Below, piece after piece: positions 42,182 through 50,950 of a stretch of 64,000 nucleotides of DNA. Below the pieces are notes generated by a model. That model saw only the letters and a program-made list of their open reading frames with translations. It made no database searches and was not told where the DNA came from. Each line of letters starts with the position of its first letter. Position 1 is the stretch's first letter. The DNA comes from an uncultured Rhodospira sp. (GTDB lineage Bacteria > Pseudomonadota > Alphaproteobacteria > Rhodospirillales > Rhodospirillaceae): assembly GCF_937138205.1 (NCBI RefSeq), contig NZ_CAKZOT010000089.1, positions 44,929 to 108,928 of the forward strand. The letters run 5' to 3'. The translations under genes were made by a program, and so were the position numbers.

Positions 42182-43174
42182 TCAGGCGGCCGGCTCCAGC
42201 CACGGCGGTGTCGGCAGGCCCTTCTCGCGCAGGAAATCGGGATTGTAGATCTTGGACTGATAGCGGGCCCCCGTGTCGCACAGGATGGTGACGACGGTGT
42301 GGCCCGGTCCGAGCGTTTCGGCCACCCGCATGGCGGCGGCGACGTTGATCCCGGACGAGCCGCCCAGCACCAGGCCGTCGTGGCGGACCATCTCGAACAG
42401 CGCGCCCAGGGCCTCGGTGTCAGAGATTCGCACGGCGTTGTCGAGGGGGGCGCCCTCCAGATTGGCGGTCACCCGGCCCTGGCCGATGCCCTCGGTGATG
42501 GAACTGCCCTCGGCGCGCGGCGTGCCTTCGGTGATCCAGGCGAACAGGCCGGAGCCGTGCGGATCGGCCAGCACCGTGCGGATGGCCGGATCGTGCGCCT
42601 TCAGCGCCAGGGCGACGCCGGCCAAAGTGCCGCCGGTGCCGACGGCGCAGGTGAAGGCGTCGATTCGGCCGCCGGTCTGGCGCAGGATCTCGGGGCCGGT
42701 GGTGCGCCGGTGCGCCTCGCGGTTGGCGGGGTTGTCGAACTGGTTGGCCCAAAAGCCGCCGATCTCCTCCGCCAGCCGGCGCGAGACATGGATGTAGTTC
42801 CCCGGGTCCTTGTAGGGTTTCGCCGGCACCAGCCGCAGGTCGGCGCCGCACAGGCGCAAGGTGTCCTTCTTCTCCTGGCTCTGCGTCTCCGGCATGACAA
42901 TGACCGTGCGGTAGCCAAGCGCGTTGCCCACCAGGGTCAGGCCGATGCCCGTGTTGCCCGCCGTGCCTTCGACGATCGTGCCGCCGGGTTTGAGCAGCCC
43001 CTTGGCCTCGCCATCGCGCACCAGAGCCAGGGCGGCGCGGTCCTTGACCGATCCGCCCGGGTTGAGGAACTCGGCCTTGCCGAGGATGGTGCAGCCCGTT
43101 TGCGCCGAGGGCCAGGACAGGCGGATCAGGGGGGTATTGCCGATGGCGGACAGGAAGCCGTCTCGGATGTCCAT
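42182..43174 (-). CDS. cysK: Cysteine synthase
   Basis: PLP enzyme making cysteine from O-acetylserine and sulfide. It has IGNTPLIRL, the PLP lysine K44 in NPGGSVKDR, VEGTAGNTGIGL (substrate loop), AVGTGGTLAGVA (phosphate loop) and GLVLGGSSGINVAAA near the C-terminus. It is 330 aa, and the C-terminal ILCDTGARYQSKIYNPDFL tail resembles the longer proteobacterial CysK variant. It is in a run gloB-cysK-sseA centred on thiol metabolism. Confidence 0.95.
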   Translation of the reverse strand: MDIRDGFLSAIGNTPLIRLSWPSAQTGCTILGKAEFLNPGGSVKDRAALALVRDGEAKGLLKPGGTIVEGTAGNTGIGLTLVGNALGYRTVIVMPETQSQEKKDTLRLCGADLRLVPAKPYKDPGNYIHVSRRLAEEIGGFWANQFDNPANREAHRRTTGPEILRQTGGRIDAFTCAVGTGGTLAGVALALKAHDPAIRTVLADPHGSGLFAWITEGTPRAEGSSITEGIGQGRVTANLEGAPLDNAVRISDTEALGALFEMVRHDGLVLGGSSGINVAAAMRVAETLGPGHTVVTILCDTGARYQSKIYNPDFLREKGLPTPPWLEPAA

Positions 43175-43215
43175 GGCGTGGGCCTCGGTGTATGGAGGGC
43201 GAGAGGGGAGGGCGG

Positions 43216-43986
43216 TCAGAATCGGTCCTTGCGGCCCCGGATGTCGGCCAGCACGGTCACCGGATCGGCGCCGGCCAGGCCCAGGCGATCCGCCAGGGCC
43301 GGGTCGTCGGCGCGCAGGAAGGGATTGGCGGCGATCTCGTCGCCCAGCACCGACGGCACGCTCGGCCGTCTCGTCGCCCGCAGACCCTCGACGTCCTCGG
43401 CGCGGGCCTTCAAGGCGGCATTGTCCGGGTCCACGGACAGGGCGAAGCGGATGTTGGACTGGGTGTATTCGTGCGCGCAATAGACGCGCGTATCCGCCGG
43501 CAGGTCCCGCAGGGTCGACAGGGCGCGCCACATCTGTGCCGGCGAGCCCTCGAACAGCCGCCCGCAGCCGATCGAGAACAGTGTGTCGCCGCAGAACAAT
43601 GCCTTGGAGTCCTTAAACCAATAGGCGATGTGGCCGACCGTGTGGCCCGGGGTATCGAACACGCGCGCCTCCTGGTCGCCCAACCGCACCGAATCGCCGT
43701 CCACGACGCCCACGTCCAGGCCGGGAATGCGCCGGGCGTCATTGCGATTGCCGATCACGGTGCAGCCGGTGGCGCGCTTGACCTCTGGAATGCCGCCGGT
43801 GTGGTCGTGGTGGTGGTGGGTAACGAGCACATGCGTCAGGCGCCAGCCGCGCTGCTCGACGGCGTCCAGCACCGGTCCCGCCACGGCCGGATCGACCGCC
43901 GCCGTCTCGCCGCTGTCGGGCTCGTGCAGCAGGTGGACGTAGTTGTCGTTCAGGACGGGCACCAGGTCGATGATCAGGGCGGCCAT
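43216..43986 (-). CDS. gloB: Hydroxyacylglutathione hydrolase (glyoxalase II)
   Basis: Hydrolyses S-lactoylglutathione in methylglyoxal detoxification. Metallo-beta-lactamase fold with THHHHDHTGG (residues 56-65), VFDTPGHTVGHIAYW, LFCGDTLFSIGCGRLFEGS and the glutathione-contacting C-terminal domain (VYCAHEYTQSNIRFAL). It is 256 aa, complete from the ATG at 43986. The ORF-track extension upstream is antisense to the methyltransferase. Confidence 0.96.
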   Translation of the reverse strand: MAALIIDLVPVLNDNYVHLLHEPDSGETAAVDPAVAGPVLDAVEQRGWRLTHVLVTHHHHDHTGGIPEVKRATGCTVIGNRNDARRIPGLDVGVVDGDSVRLGDQEARVFDTPGHTVGHIAYWFKDSKALFCGDTLFSIGCGRLFEGSPAQMWRALSTLRDLPADTRVYCAHEYTQSNIRFALSVDPDNAALKARAEDVEGLRATRRPSVPSVLGDEIAANPFLRADDPALADRLGLAGADPVTVLADIRGRKDRF

Positions 43987-44124
43987 GGTCGGGGTCCTCC
44001 AATGCGTCGGGCAATGCGTTGTGTGGTGTTCCCTGGTGACGACGGATGTCGTTTCCATATAGACTCCAAAGCCATCGGTCGCCACCCGTCGGGTGGCGCG
44101 CCCGTCACGGCGAGGAACCGCGCC

Positions 44125-44913
44125 ATGCGAGCCGACGTTATCGACCTGCGCGATTTCTACGACAGCCCGCTGGGCGAGGCCGCCCGTCTCCAGATCAGCC
44201 GGCGGGTGCGCGAGATCTGGCCCGATACCCGGGGCGAGCGGGTGCTGGGGCTGGGCTATGCCGTGCCCTACCTTGACCCGTTCCTCGACGAGGCGGAGCG
44301 GGTGATCGCCGCCATGCCGCCGTCGCAGGGGGTTCTGCGCTGGCCGTCCGGCGGGCGCAATCTGACCGTGCTCGCCGACGAGACCGAACTGCCGCTGCCC
44401 GATCAATCCATTGACCGCATCCTGCTGGTGCACGGCCTGGAGGGGCTGGACCAGACCAATGCCGCCCTGCGCGAGCTCTGGCGGGTGCTGACCGAGGCCG
44501 GCCGGCTGCTCATTGTCGTGCCCAACCGGCGCGGGCTGTGGGCGCGCATGGAACGCAGCCCGTTCGCCAACGGCCGGCCCTATTCCAGCGGCCAGCTCGA
44601 CACGCTGTTGCGGGCCAACCTGTTTACTCCGGGGGCGCGCACCACCGCCCTGTTCACTCCGCCGACGCGGGCGGCCATGCTGAAGTCCGCCGGGCCGATG
44701 ATCGAACGCCTGGGCACGCGTTGGTTCGCGGGGGTCTCGGGCGTGCTGCTGGTCGAGGCCAGCAAGCAGATCCACGCCCTGCCGCTGACGCGGGAGGCGC
44801 GCCGCGCCCGACTGCGGGCGCCCGAGGTGGCGTTGCCCGGCCTGCGCCCCGGCGCTGTGGCGGCGGAACGGCGGGTGGTGGACCTGACCGAACACCGCCG
44901 CCCGGTGCGGTGA
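44125..44913 (+). CDS. Class I SAM-dependent methyltransferase
   Basis: Methyltransferase of unknown substrate. The Rossmann motif I is degenerate (VLGLGYAVPYLDPF), as in a group of alphaproteobacterial proteins adjacent to gloB. The later LPLPDQSIDRILLVHGLEGL and LWRVLTEAGRLLIVVPNRRG are typical motifs II-III. It is 262 aa with a basic C-terminal tail. Divergent from gloB with 138 bases between; this gloB-methyltransferase pairing is common in the class. GAGG RBS before the ATG at 44125. Confidence 0.85.
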   Translation: MRADVIDLRDFYDSPLGEAARLQISRRVREIWPDTRGERVLGLGYAVPYLDPFLDEAERVIAAMPPSQGVLRWPSGGRNLTVLADETELPLPDQSIDRILLVHGLEGLDQTNAALRELWRVLTEAGRLLIVVPNRRGLWARMERSPFANGRPYSSGQLDTLLRANLFTPGARTTALFTPPTRAAMLKSAGPMIERLGTRWFAGVSGVLLVEASKQIHALPLTREARRARLRAPEVALPGLRPGAVAAERRVVDLTEHRRPVR

Positions 44914-45002
44914 GACATCGTCCCGCTTTGGGCGCGTTTCGGTGAGCGGTGCGCGGAACCGGTCTTCAAGTTTTGCGGAGTTGATCAAAAAACCAAGCGG
45001 GA

Positions 45003-46196
45003 CTACCCGATTCCCTCTAAAGCCCACGGACAGTAAGACTCGATAAAAAGAGAGCAAATAAGTTCGACGACGCTCTTGTTCACATGGCGCGGATGGCCGT
45101 CGTCATTGGCAAAGCTGCCTTCTCCCATGGCAGCAGCAATCTGTGTCACAATCTCATAGCTCGGAAAGTACTCAATATCTGGATTTTTTTCGGCAGCCAG
45201 GGCGATCGCATACCGAACAATAGCTTTGGATATGGCGTTCGCCTCGAAAACAGTGTACTCTGACGCCGTTCCCTCGAGCGGCACCGGAGAAAGAGTGATA
45301 AACATCCGTGTATCGGGGTTTGTTTCTTTCATTCTCCTAACCCCATCAACTACGGTATTTGCTATCGAATCGGGTGTCGCAAAGTTGGACAGTTTCCCCG
45401 ATTTTTTGTTTTCCCCAATCTCCTTTTTTAGAATCTTTATTTCCGCGAAGCCGAGTGTCAGTATGAAGCAAATCTTGTTTTCACTTATGTATTTCGCGAA
45501 CTCTTTGCGTTGCATCCAAATTGAAAACTGTACGTCAGCCGGGTTTTCCTCGCCCAAACTCAAATGCGCGCTTGGAAGCCCTAGGCCATTCAAAGTGTTA
45601 TGAATATTCTGCGCAAAACACGTGCCCATGACGACAAACTGTGTGTCCCGCGAAAGAAAATTCTCAGCGTTGACATTCAGGTGGAGTTGAGTCCGTAGGT
45701 ACTCACGTGAGTTGAGTTGCTGTCGGGCTCTGGGATACCAACTGTTCTTTGTTCTTTTTAGGAGTCGGATCTTTTTATCGTAGTTCTTTAGAACCTCTTC
45801 CCCCAATCCGAGTCCTTCCATTTGCGACTTAAGGCGGCCACCAGAGGTTCCGGCATCTTCCCCGTCCCGCAGACAATAAGACCAATGTTCGGCGAGGGCC
45901 TCCATTAAGCCCAGGCGTGGGTCACAAACATCCGTGAGGAGGATCAGAAGGTGCGCAACCGCCCAATTATACACAAGGCTATTTTCATCATACTTGTTTA
46001 TCAGGAGGTTCAATACAAGAAAATCTTTGTTGTAGGCCTCTCTGACGCCGGCCTTGGCAGACTTAATAAAACCAGAATTCAGAGTTTCAATTGAAAGAGG
46101 GTTCTCGCCATGCTCAGCAGACAATGAATCCAACTTCAATGGAAAACAGTCCCCAGACAGCATTTGGGAGATAAATGTTTTGCCGACATAGGGCAT
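45003..46196 (-). CDS. GSCFA-domain protein
   Basis: 397-aa protein with a C-terminal GSCFA domain (residues about 190-397): GTCFAQNIHNTLNGLGLP replaces the family name motif, followed by LTLGFAEI, FITLSPVPLEGTAS and YFPSYEIVTQ, and a late DDGHPRHVNKSVVELI. GSCFA resembles SGNH/GDSL hydrolases and is thought to act on sugars or glycans. The first 190 residues are unassigned and helical. ATG 46196 has an AAGGGGG RBS. The gene is clearly poorer in GC than its neighbours, a sign of transfer. No adjacent glycosyltransferase. Confidence 0.82.
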   Translation of the reverse strand: MPYVGKTFISQMLSGDCFPLKLDSLSAEHGENPLSIETLNSGFIKSAKAGVREAYNKDFLVLNLLINKYDENSLVYNWAVAHLLILLTDVCDPRLGLMEALAEHWSYCLRDGEDAGTSGGRLKSQMEGLGLGEEVLKNYDKKIRLLKRTKNSWYPRARQQLNSREYLRTQLHLNVNAENFLSRDTQFVVMGTCFAQNIHNTLNGLGLPSAHLSLGEENPADVQFSIWMQRKEFAKYISENKICFILTLGFAEIKILKKEIGENKKSGKLSNFATPDSIANTVVDGVRRMKETNPDTRMFITLSPVPLEGTASEYTVFEANAISKAIVRYAIALAAEKNPDIEYFPSYEIVTQIAAAMGEGSFANDDGHPRHVNKSVVELICSLFIESYCPWALEGIG

Positions 46197-46779
46197 GATG
46201 ACCCCCTTGCAGAGAAAGGCTTTTTCACTTGCCTTCGGGAGAGGCGCGGTCTGGTAGGCTGGGACAGTGCTCTGGGAGAACATTCTTGGGTTTGCCGGAG
46301 CCAAGTGAACAAGCCGGCTCCGCAAAGGGATCAGGGCTTGGGGCGTCAACACCAACCGAAGAATGGCCGAATGCGCCACTTCGTCGCCCCGTGTTTTCGC
46401 ACCCCAGGCACACGAAACCGTCGCCCGACCTATGGGCAATGACAGGACAACCCGAAACAGCGATCTGATCGTACCATCAGCGCCCCACTGCCGCAAACCA
46501 ATACTACCTTAGAGCGGTTTGACCAGGGACAATGCAAACGTAAGTAATGAAGGGTGGCGCAATCAATGCCTCGGGACCGCTCCCGCTTTTCACAAGGCGG
46601 GACCGGAACGCCGCGGGAACGGGAAAAGGATGCGCCTCCTACGGCCACGCGTTTGGAGCGGCGGTCGCCCGCCATGAGGTGGCAGGCGAGTCACCATCAA
46701 AACGCCCCGCCGGCTGGCTTTTCTTGGCTTGCATCCTAATGGTGAGCTATTAAACTGTTTCTAATGGAAGGTGGCGCTT
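46197..46779. other. Intergenic stretch with direct repeat copy 1
   Basis: No convincing gene. ORFs here are short and inconsistent; a minus-strand frame starting MAGDRRSKRVA comes from the direct repeat and recurs as MAGERRSKRVA at copy 2. Confidence 0.6.
46643..46699. repeat. 57-bp direct repeat, copy 1
   Basis: Matches 48118-48174 at 54 of 57 positions (GGCCACGCGTTTGGAGCGGC and on). The pair brackets the two-gene cassette 46780-47983. Confidence 0.9.
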
Positions 46780-47502
46780 ATGAACAAGAAGCGGATTTCT
46801 TTCGACGGCAAAACGGTCGCCCTGTTGGTGCGCGGGAAGCTCGGCCCTGACCATTCTCCCGGAGTCCTGGAGCAGCACGCGGACGTTGCTTTGCCGGATG
46901 GAACACCGATGGGATTCTTCGGTGAAGGGTCTGGCGATTCGTCGGGGAGCCGTGGACGATCATCAATCGGCTCAGGAGAGTCATCAGGATCGTCACAATC
47001 TTCCGGATCGGCTTCAAGCTTTTTCAGAAGCACCGGAATGGGGTTGGACGGCCAAGTTTATGACTATGCGGAGTTAAAAACGAAGAGAAAAAACTACGTC
47101 GACATTGAAACCGCTGTTGAAAGTGGCACTATAACCACTGTTTTGGTCGTAAATGTGACTAGAGAGCAGGCAGATAAGTTTAAGAAATACTGGATGATGA
47201 CGGACAAGGCTCCGCCAACGTTCAATATACTTGGAGGCAATTGCTCAACGCGAGCCTCCGATTCGTTTATCTACAGCGGTATTCTGTCCCGGAAAATTCC
47301 CGGCCTGGATACACCGGACAACCTCTATGAGCAGCTTGTGGATTCGAAAGCGCAGACAACATCCTACACCGGGTACGTCGGCTTCAAGAAGGCGGCGAGC
47401 GTTGGCGACAGCAAAGCCAAATACTATATCGAGTATAAGCCCTATACTCATACGGCTGATGTCAACACGCCAAACCGCAACTCAAAATCGTCATCGAGTT
47501 GA
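46780..47502 (+). CDS. Putative permuted papain-like (NlpC/P60-like) protein
   Basis: 240-aa protein, not recognised by name. The N-terminal strand region HADVALPDGTPMGFFGEG (H33) and a later NILGGNCSTRASDSFIYSGI (C155) with TPDNLYEQL give the His-then-Cys order of circularly permuted papain-fold hydrolases. A low-complexity Ser/Gly linker (residues 51-80) separates the two. No signal peptide. The tail (residues 220-240) is Ser/Lys/Asn-rich. AAGGTGG precedes the ATG at 46780. It is followed after four bases by a gene for a small secreted protein. A toxin/effector role is inferred from this pairing; a regulatory peptidase is an alternative. Confidence 0.5.
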   Translation: MNKKRISFDGKTVALLVRGKLGPDHSPGVLEQHADVALPDGTPMGFFGEGSGDSSGSRGRSSIGSGESSGSSQSSGSASSFFRSTGMGLDGQVYDYAELKTKRKNYVDIETAVESGTITTVLVVNVTREQADKFKKYWMMTDKAPPTFNILGGNCSTRASDSFIYSGILSRKIPGLDTPDNLYEQLVDSKAQTTSYTGYVGFKKAASVGDSKAKYYIEYKPYTHTADVNTPNRNSKSSSS

Positions 47503-47506
47503 TGTC

Positions 47507-47983
47507 ATGAACGATAGGATAGGGCGGTGTTGGGCTCGAGGGCCCATTGGGTTTTTTGTTGCGTTGTCCGTTTTGTTCTTCTCGTTCGTCGGAGGATCCG
47601 CCATGTCCATTTCCTCGATTAAGTCGATGCCGTTAACCTGGGAATGGGCCGCCGAACGGACGCCGACATCCCGAATTCTCGTGGAGGTCTCTCAGATCCG
47701 CAAGGAAGGAGGCGGGCTGTTTGGTCTGAAAAAGTCGCCCTCCATCATCGAAAACGTGCCCGATGGTCACATCTTGACGGGCGTCGTTGTTCTGGGGGAC
47801 CATGTCGGAAGGTCGGTCTCTCTTCGGATGCCGGGATTTGAGATCCCAGATATCTCGGAAGGAGACAGAGTAGGCCTGGGATTGATTGGGGAAGGGATCT
47901 GTATTTGTGTAGTACCTTTGCCTGCCGGCCTTTCGGATAGCCAGCTCGAGGATTGGCTTGGAGCGTTTCGCTGTGAGTCGTAA
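47507..47983 (+). CDS. Small exported protein, possible immunity partner
   Basis: 158-aa product, not recognised. The N-terminus has basic residues and one hydrophobic stretch (GPIGFFVALSVLFFSFVGG) followed by SAMS, a probable signal peptide or anchor. The rest alternates beta strands with Gly (NVPDGHILTGVVVLGDHVGR and EGDRVGLGLIGEGICICVV). It begins four bases after the preceding gene, so the two are co-translated. Small secreted partner of a cytoplasmically made hydrolase fits an immunity protein, but nothing proves it. An in-frame ATG at 47604 would remove the signal. Confidence 0.5.
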   Translation: MNDRIGRCWARGPIGFFVALSVLFFSFVGGSAMSISSIKSMPLTWEWAAERTPTSRILVEVSQIRKEGGGLFGLKKSPSIIENVPDGHILTGVVVLGDHVGRSVSLRMPGFEIPDISEGDRVGLGLIGEGICICVVPLPAGLSDSQLEDWLGAFRCES

Positions 47984-48117
47984 GGCAGGCCGAGCGATGT
48001 GTTTAGGTGCTCCGTCGGTTTCAATTTCGTAGCGGTTTTCACGGCGCATCCGGGCGCGTTCCCCGTTTGTGGGGGAGATCGAGAGGGTGTGCAGGTGGTC
48101 GTGAGCGCGCCATCCAT

Positions 48118-48174
48118 GGCCACGCGTTTGGAGCGGCGCTCGCCCGCCATGAGTTGGCAGGCGACTCACCATCA
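48118..48174. repeat. 57-bp direct repeat, copy 2
   Basis: Second copy of 46643-46699 with three substitutions, same orientation, immediately right of the cassette and next to the macrodomain gene 3' end. Confidence 0.9.
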
Positions 48175-48204
48175 CGACGAGACGACGGTGTTAGCAGGGC
48201 GGTC

Positions 48205-48741
48205 TTACGCCGACAACTGGCGCAGCGCCGCGATGGCGGCGCGGTGCAGGCGGGCTTGGTCTTCCGAGAAGCAGACGAACCGCACTGTCTCGATCCGGTC
48301 GTCGGTTTCCAGGGCGCGCGCGACGGAAAGAATGGCGACCCGCGCGGCCTGATCGGTCGGAAAGCCGTAGGCGCCGGTCGAGATGGCCGGGAACGCCACC
48401 GACCGGGCGCCGACCTCGGCGGCGGCCCGCAGCGCATTGACGTACGCGGCCCCGAGCAGCTTGTCGGCGTCGTCCGGCGGCAGGCCCTCGTAGACGGGGC
48501 CGACCGTGTGGACCACCCAGCGCGCCGCTAGGTCATAAGCGCCGGTCACCTTGGCCTGCCCGGGCAGGCATCCGCCCAGCGTCTCGCATTCCTCGCGCAA
48601 GCCGGGGCCGGCCGCGCGGTGGATGGCGCCGTCGACGCCGCCGCCGCCCATCAACGTCTCGTTGGCCGCGTTGACAATCGCGTCCACCGTCTCGGTCGTG
48701 ATGTCGCCCTCGACGACTTCCATCCGATCGAAGACCGCCAT
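48205..48741 (-). CDS. Macrodomain protein (O-acetyl-ADP-ribose deacetylase type)
   Basis: Binds or hydrolyses ADP-ribose derivatives. VVEGDITTETVDAIVNAANE, then GGGGVDGAIHRAAGP (catalytic loop), QAKVTGAYDLAARWVVHTVG and VAFPAISTGAYGFP (phosphate loop) match the MacroD/YmdB branch. It is 178 aa from the ATG at 48741. It is separated from the accessory cassette by the direct repeat and from purH by 190 bases. Confidence 0.93.
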   Translation of the reverse strand: MAVFDRMEVVEGDITTETVDAIVNAANETLMGGGGVDGAIHRAAGPGLREECETLGGCLPGQAKVTGAYDLAARWVVHTVGPVYEGLPPDDADKLLGAAYVNALRAAAEVGARSVAFPAISTGAYGFPTDQAARVAILSVARALETDDRIETVRFVCFSEDQARLHRAAIAALRQLSA

Positions 48742-48931
48742 GTTCTTGAGCCCTCCCTGCTCCGGTCGCGCGCCGGATTTGATTTGGTGTCGGCCGCTCA
48801 GCGTCACACGGCTGACCGCAAGATGCCATCGAACCATAACGGCCATGGCTCTTGGCGCAAGGGGGGCTGGAGCCTCGGCGGCGCGGGGTGGCCGGTCCAG
48901 GGCCGGCCAGCAGGGAGGCGCGGGACGGCGA

Positions 48932-50539
48932 TCAGTGCCGGAAATGGCGAACGCCGGTGAACACCATGGCGATGCCGGCGGCGTCGGCAGCGGCGATGAC
49001 CTCCTCGTCGCGCACCGATCCGCCGGGCTGGATGACGGCCGTCGCGCCGGCTTCGACCGCCACCATCAGGCCGTCGGAAAAGGGGAAGAAGGCGTCAGAG
49101 GCGACCACCGACCCTTGCGTCAGGGGCGCGTCCAGGCCTGCGGCCTCGGCGGCGTCGGCCGCCTTGCGGGCGGCGATGCGGGCGCTGTCGACGCGGCTCA
49201 TCTGGCCGGCGCCGATGCCCACCGTGGCCCCGTCCTTGGCATAGACGATGGCGTTGGATTTGACGTGCTTGCAGACCCGGAAGGCCAGCAGCATGTCGGC
49301 GATCTCGGCGTCGGTCGGCACCCGCTGGGTCACGACCTTCAGGTCGGGCGCCGACACGCGCGCGGTGTCGCGGGTCTGCACCAGCAGCCCACCGGCGACC
49401 GAGCGCACGGTCAGGTCCGGCGCCTCCGGATCGGGCATCACACCGGTGATGAGCAGGCGCAGGTTCTTCTTGGCGGTGAACACAGCGCGCGCCTGATCAT
49501 CGGCGTCGGGGGCGATGACGACCTCGGTGAAGATGCGGGTGATGGCCTCGGCGCTGTCGCGGTCGAGCGCCCGATTGACGGCGACGATGCCGCCAAAGGC
49601 GCTGACCGGGTCGCAGGCGAGCGCGCGTTCGTAGGCGCCGTGGATCGTCTCGCCCACGGCGACACCGCAGGGGTTGGCGTGCTTGATGATGGCCACCGCC
49701 GGCTGCGAAAACTCACTGACCAGCTCGAACGCCGCGTCGGTGTCGTTCAGGTTGTTGAACGACAGCTCCTTGCCCTGCACCTGCCGGGCGCTGGCGACCC
49801 CGGGACGGGCCAGCCCCTGGACATAGAACGCCGCCTTCTGGTGCGGGTTCTCGCCGTATCGCAGCGTCTGTTTTAGACGCCCGGCGGCGGTCAGGTGGCG
49901 CGGGAAGGTCTCACCGCTCTGTTCCGAGAACCAGCGGGCGATGGCCGCGTCATAGGCGGCGGTGCGGGCGAACGCCAGCCCGGCGAGGTGGCGGCGCAAG
50001 CCCAGCGTGACATGCCCGTCGTGGGTCTTCAGGTCGGCGATCAGGGGTGTGTAGTCCTCGGGATCGGTGATCACGGTCACGGCGGCGTGATTCTTGGCCG
50101 CCGCCCGGATCAAAGCCGGCCCGCCGATGTCGACGTTTTCGACGCAGGTCGCGTAGTCGGCGCCCTTGGCCACGGTCGATTCGAACGGATAGAGCGAGAC
50201 CACAACCAGATCGATGGGCGCGATGCCATGGTCGCGCATGGCCGCCTCGTGCGCCGGATGGCCGCGCACGCCCAGGATGCCCCCGTGGATGGTCGGGTGC
50301 AGGGTCTTGACGCGGCCGTCCAGCATCTCCGGGAAGCCGGTGTGCTCCGAGACCTCGGTGACCGGCACGCCGGCGGACTCAATGGCGCGGGCGGTGCCGC
50401 CGGTCGAGAGGATGGCCACGCCGTGGCTGTGCAAGGCCCGCGCCAGGGGCTCAAGCCCGCTCTTGTCGGACACCGAGATCAAGGCGCGGCGAACCGGCAT
50501 CAGATCGGTGGGGGGCGGAATAGGAACGGGCGCGGTCAC
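48932..50539 (-). CDS. purH: Bifunctional AICAR formyltransferase / IMP cyclohydrolase
   Basis: Last two steps of purine synthesis. N-terminal MGS-like cyclohydrolase domain ([44 protein letters not shown]), C-terminal transformylase with [29 protein letters not shown] and the final [20 protein letters not shown]. The GTG at 50539 is chosen since GGAG lies nine bases upstream; ATG 50500 has no RBS. It is 535 aa, standard. Confidence 0.97.
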   Translation of the reverse strand: MTAPVPIPPPTDLMPVRRALISVSDKSGLEPLARALHSHGVAILSTGGTARAIESAGVPVTEVSEHTGFPEMLDGRVKTLHPTIHGGILGVRGHPAHEAAMRDHGIAPIDLVVVSLYPFESTVAKGADYATCVENVDIGGPALIRAAAKNHAAVTVITDPEDYTPLIADLKTHDGHVTLGLRRHLAGLAFARTAAYDAAIARWFSEQSGETFPRHLTAAGRLKQTLRYGENPHQKAAFYVQGLARPGVASARQVQGKELSFNNLNDTDAAFELVSEFSQPAVAIIKHANPCGVAVGETIHGAYERALACDPVSAFGGIVAVNRALDRDSAEAITRIFTEVVIAPDADDQARAVFTAKKNLRLLITGVMPDPEAPDLTVRSVAGGLLVQTRDTARVSAPDLKVVTQRVPTDAEIADMLLAFRVCKHVKSNAIVYAKDGATVGIGAGQMSRVDSARIAARKAADAAEAAGLDAPLTQGSVVASDAFFPFSDGLMVAVEAGATAVIQPGGSVRDEEVIAAADAAGIAMVFTGVRHFRH

Positions 50540-50950
50540 GGGCGAAGTCTCCGGCTGTGGGCGGCGAGGCGCGGTCGCATCGCCAAGGCTGGGTGCCCTC
50601 ATAGCATGGGGACCCGCGCGGCGGAACCGCGAGCGAGGCGGACAGGTTGGCGTCATGGCCCCCTTGACCAGGCGGAAAACTCGCATAAAAATTGTCACTG
50701 TTTTCTGTTTTTCGCGCCGACGGTGTCGCGTGGCGTGACGGGGGACACAGGCACATGGCCGATCGACATATCAAAGTGGTGGAGGTGGTGTGGGTATGAC
50801 TTCCGGACGAGTTGTGGCGGTGTGCGGCATTGACCTAAAATTCGAACCAAGCGGCGTTGTTTCCGGCATCAAAATGTCTATTGATGGTCTCAGAGGGAGC
50901 GCTGGCGTGTCTGACGGTTTCCAAGATCAGGCCAAAGGATTGTCCAGAAC
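50540..50950. other. Intergenic region between purH and LuxR gene
   Basis: 411 bases without a gene. An AT-richer tract at 50682-50715 may hold a promoter for either divergent gene, but no clear -35/-10 pair or lux-box palindrome was identified. Confidence 0.5.

Noticed and set aside
43987-44124. Riboswitch between gloB and the methyltransferase, or before metC
   Set aside because: No SAM, SAH or other riboswitch core motif was found in either leader.
44926-45004. Inverted repeat GTCCCGCTT / AAGCGGGAC as a terminator
   Set aside because: Arms are about 60 bases apart with no T tract; probably chance or a boundary scar.
47767-48150. 127-aa minus-strand ORF starting MAGERRSKRVA
   Set aside because: It starts in the direct repeat and runs antisense through the small exported protein; a similar false start occurs at the other repeat copy.
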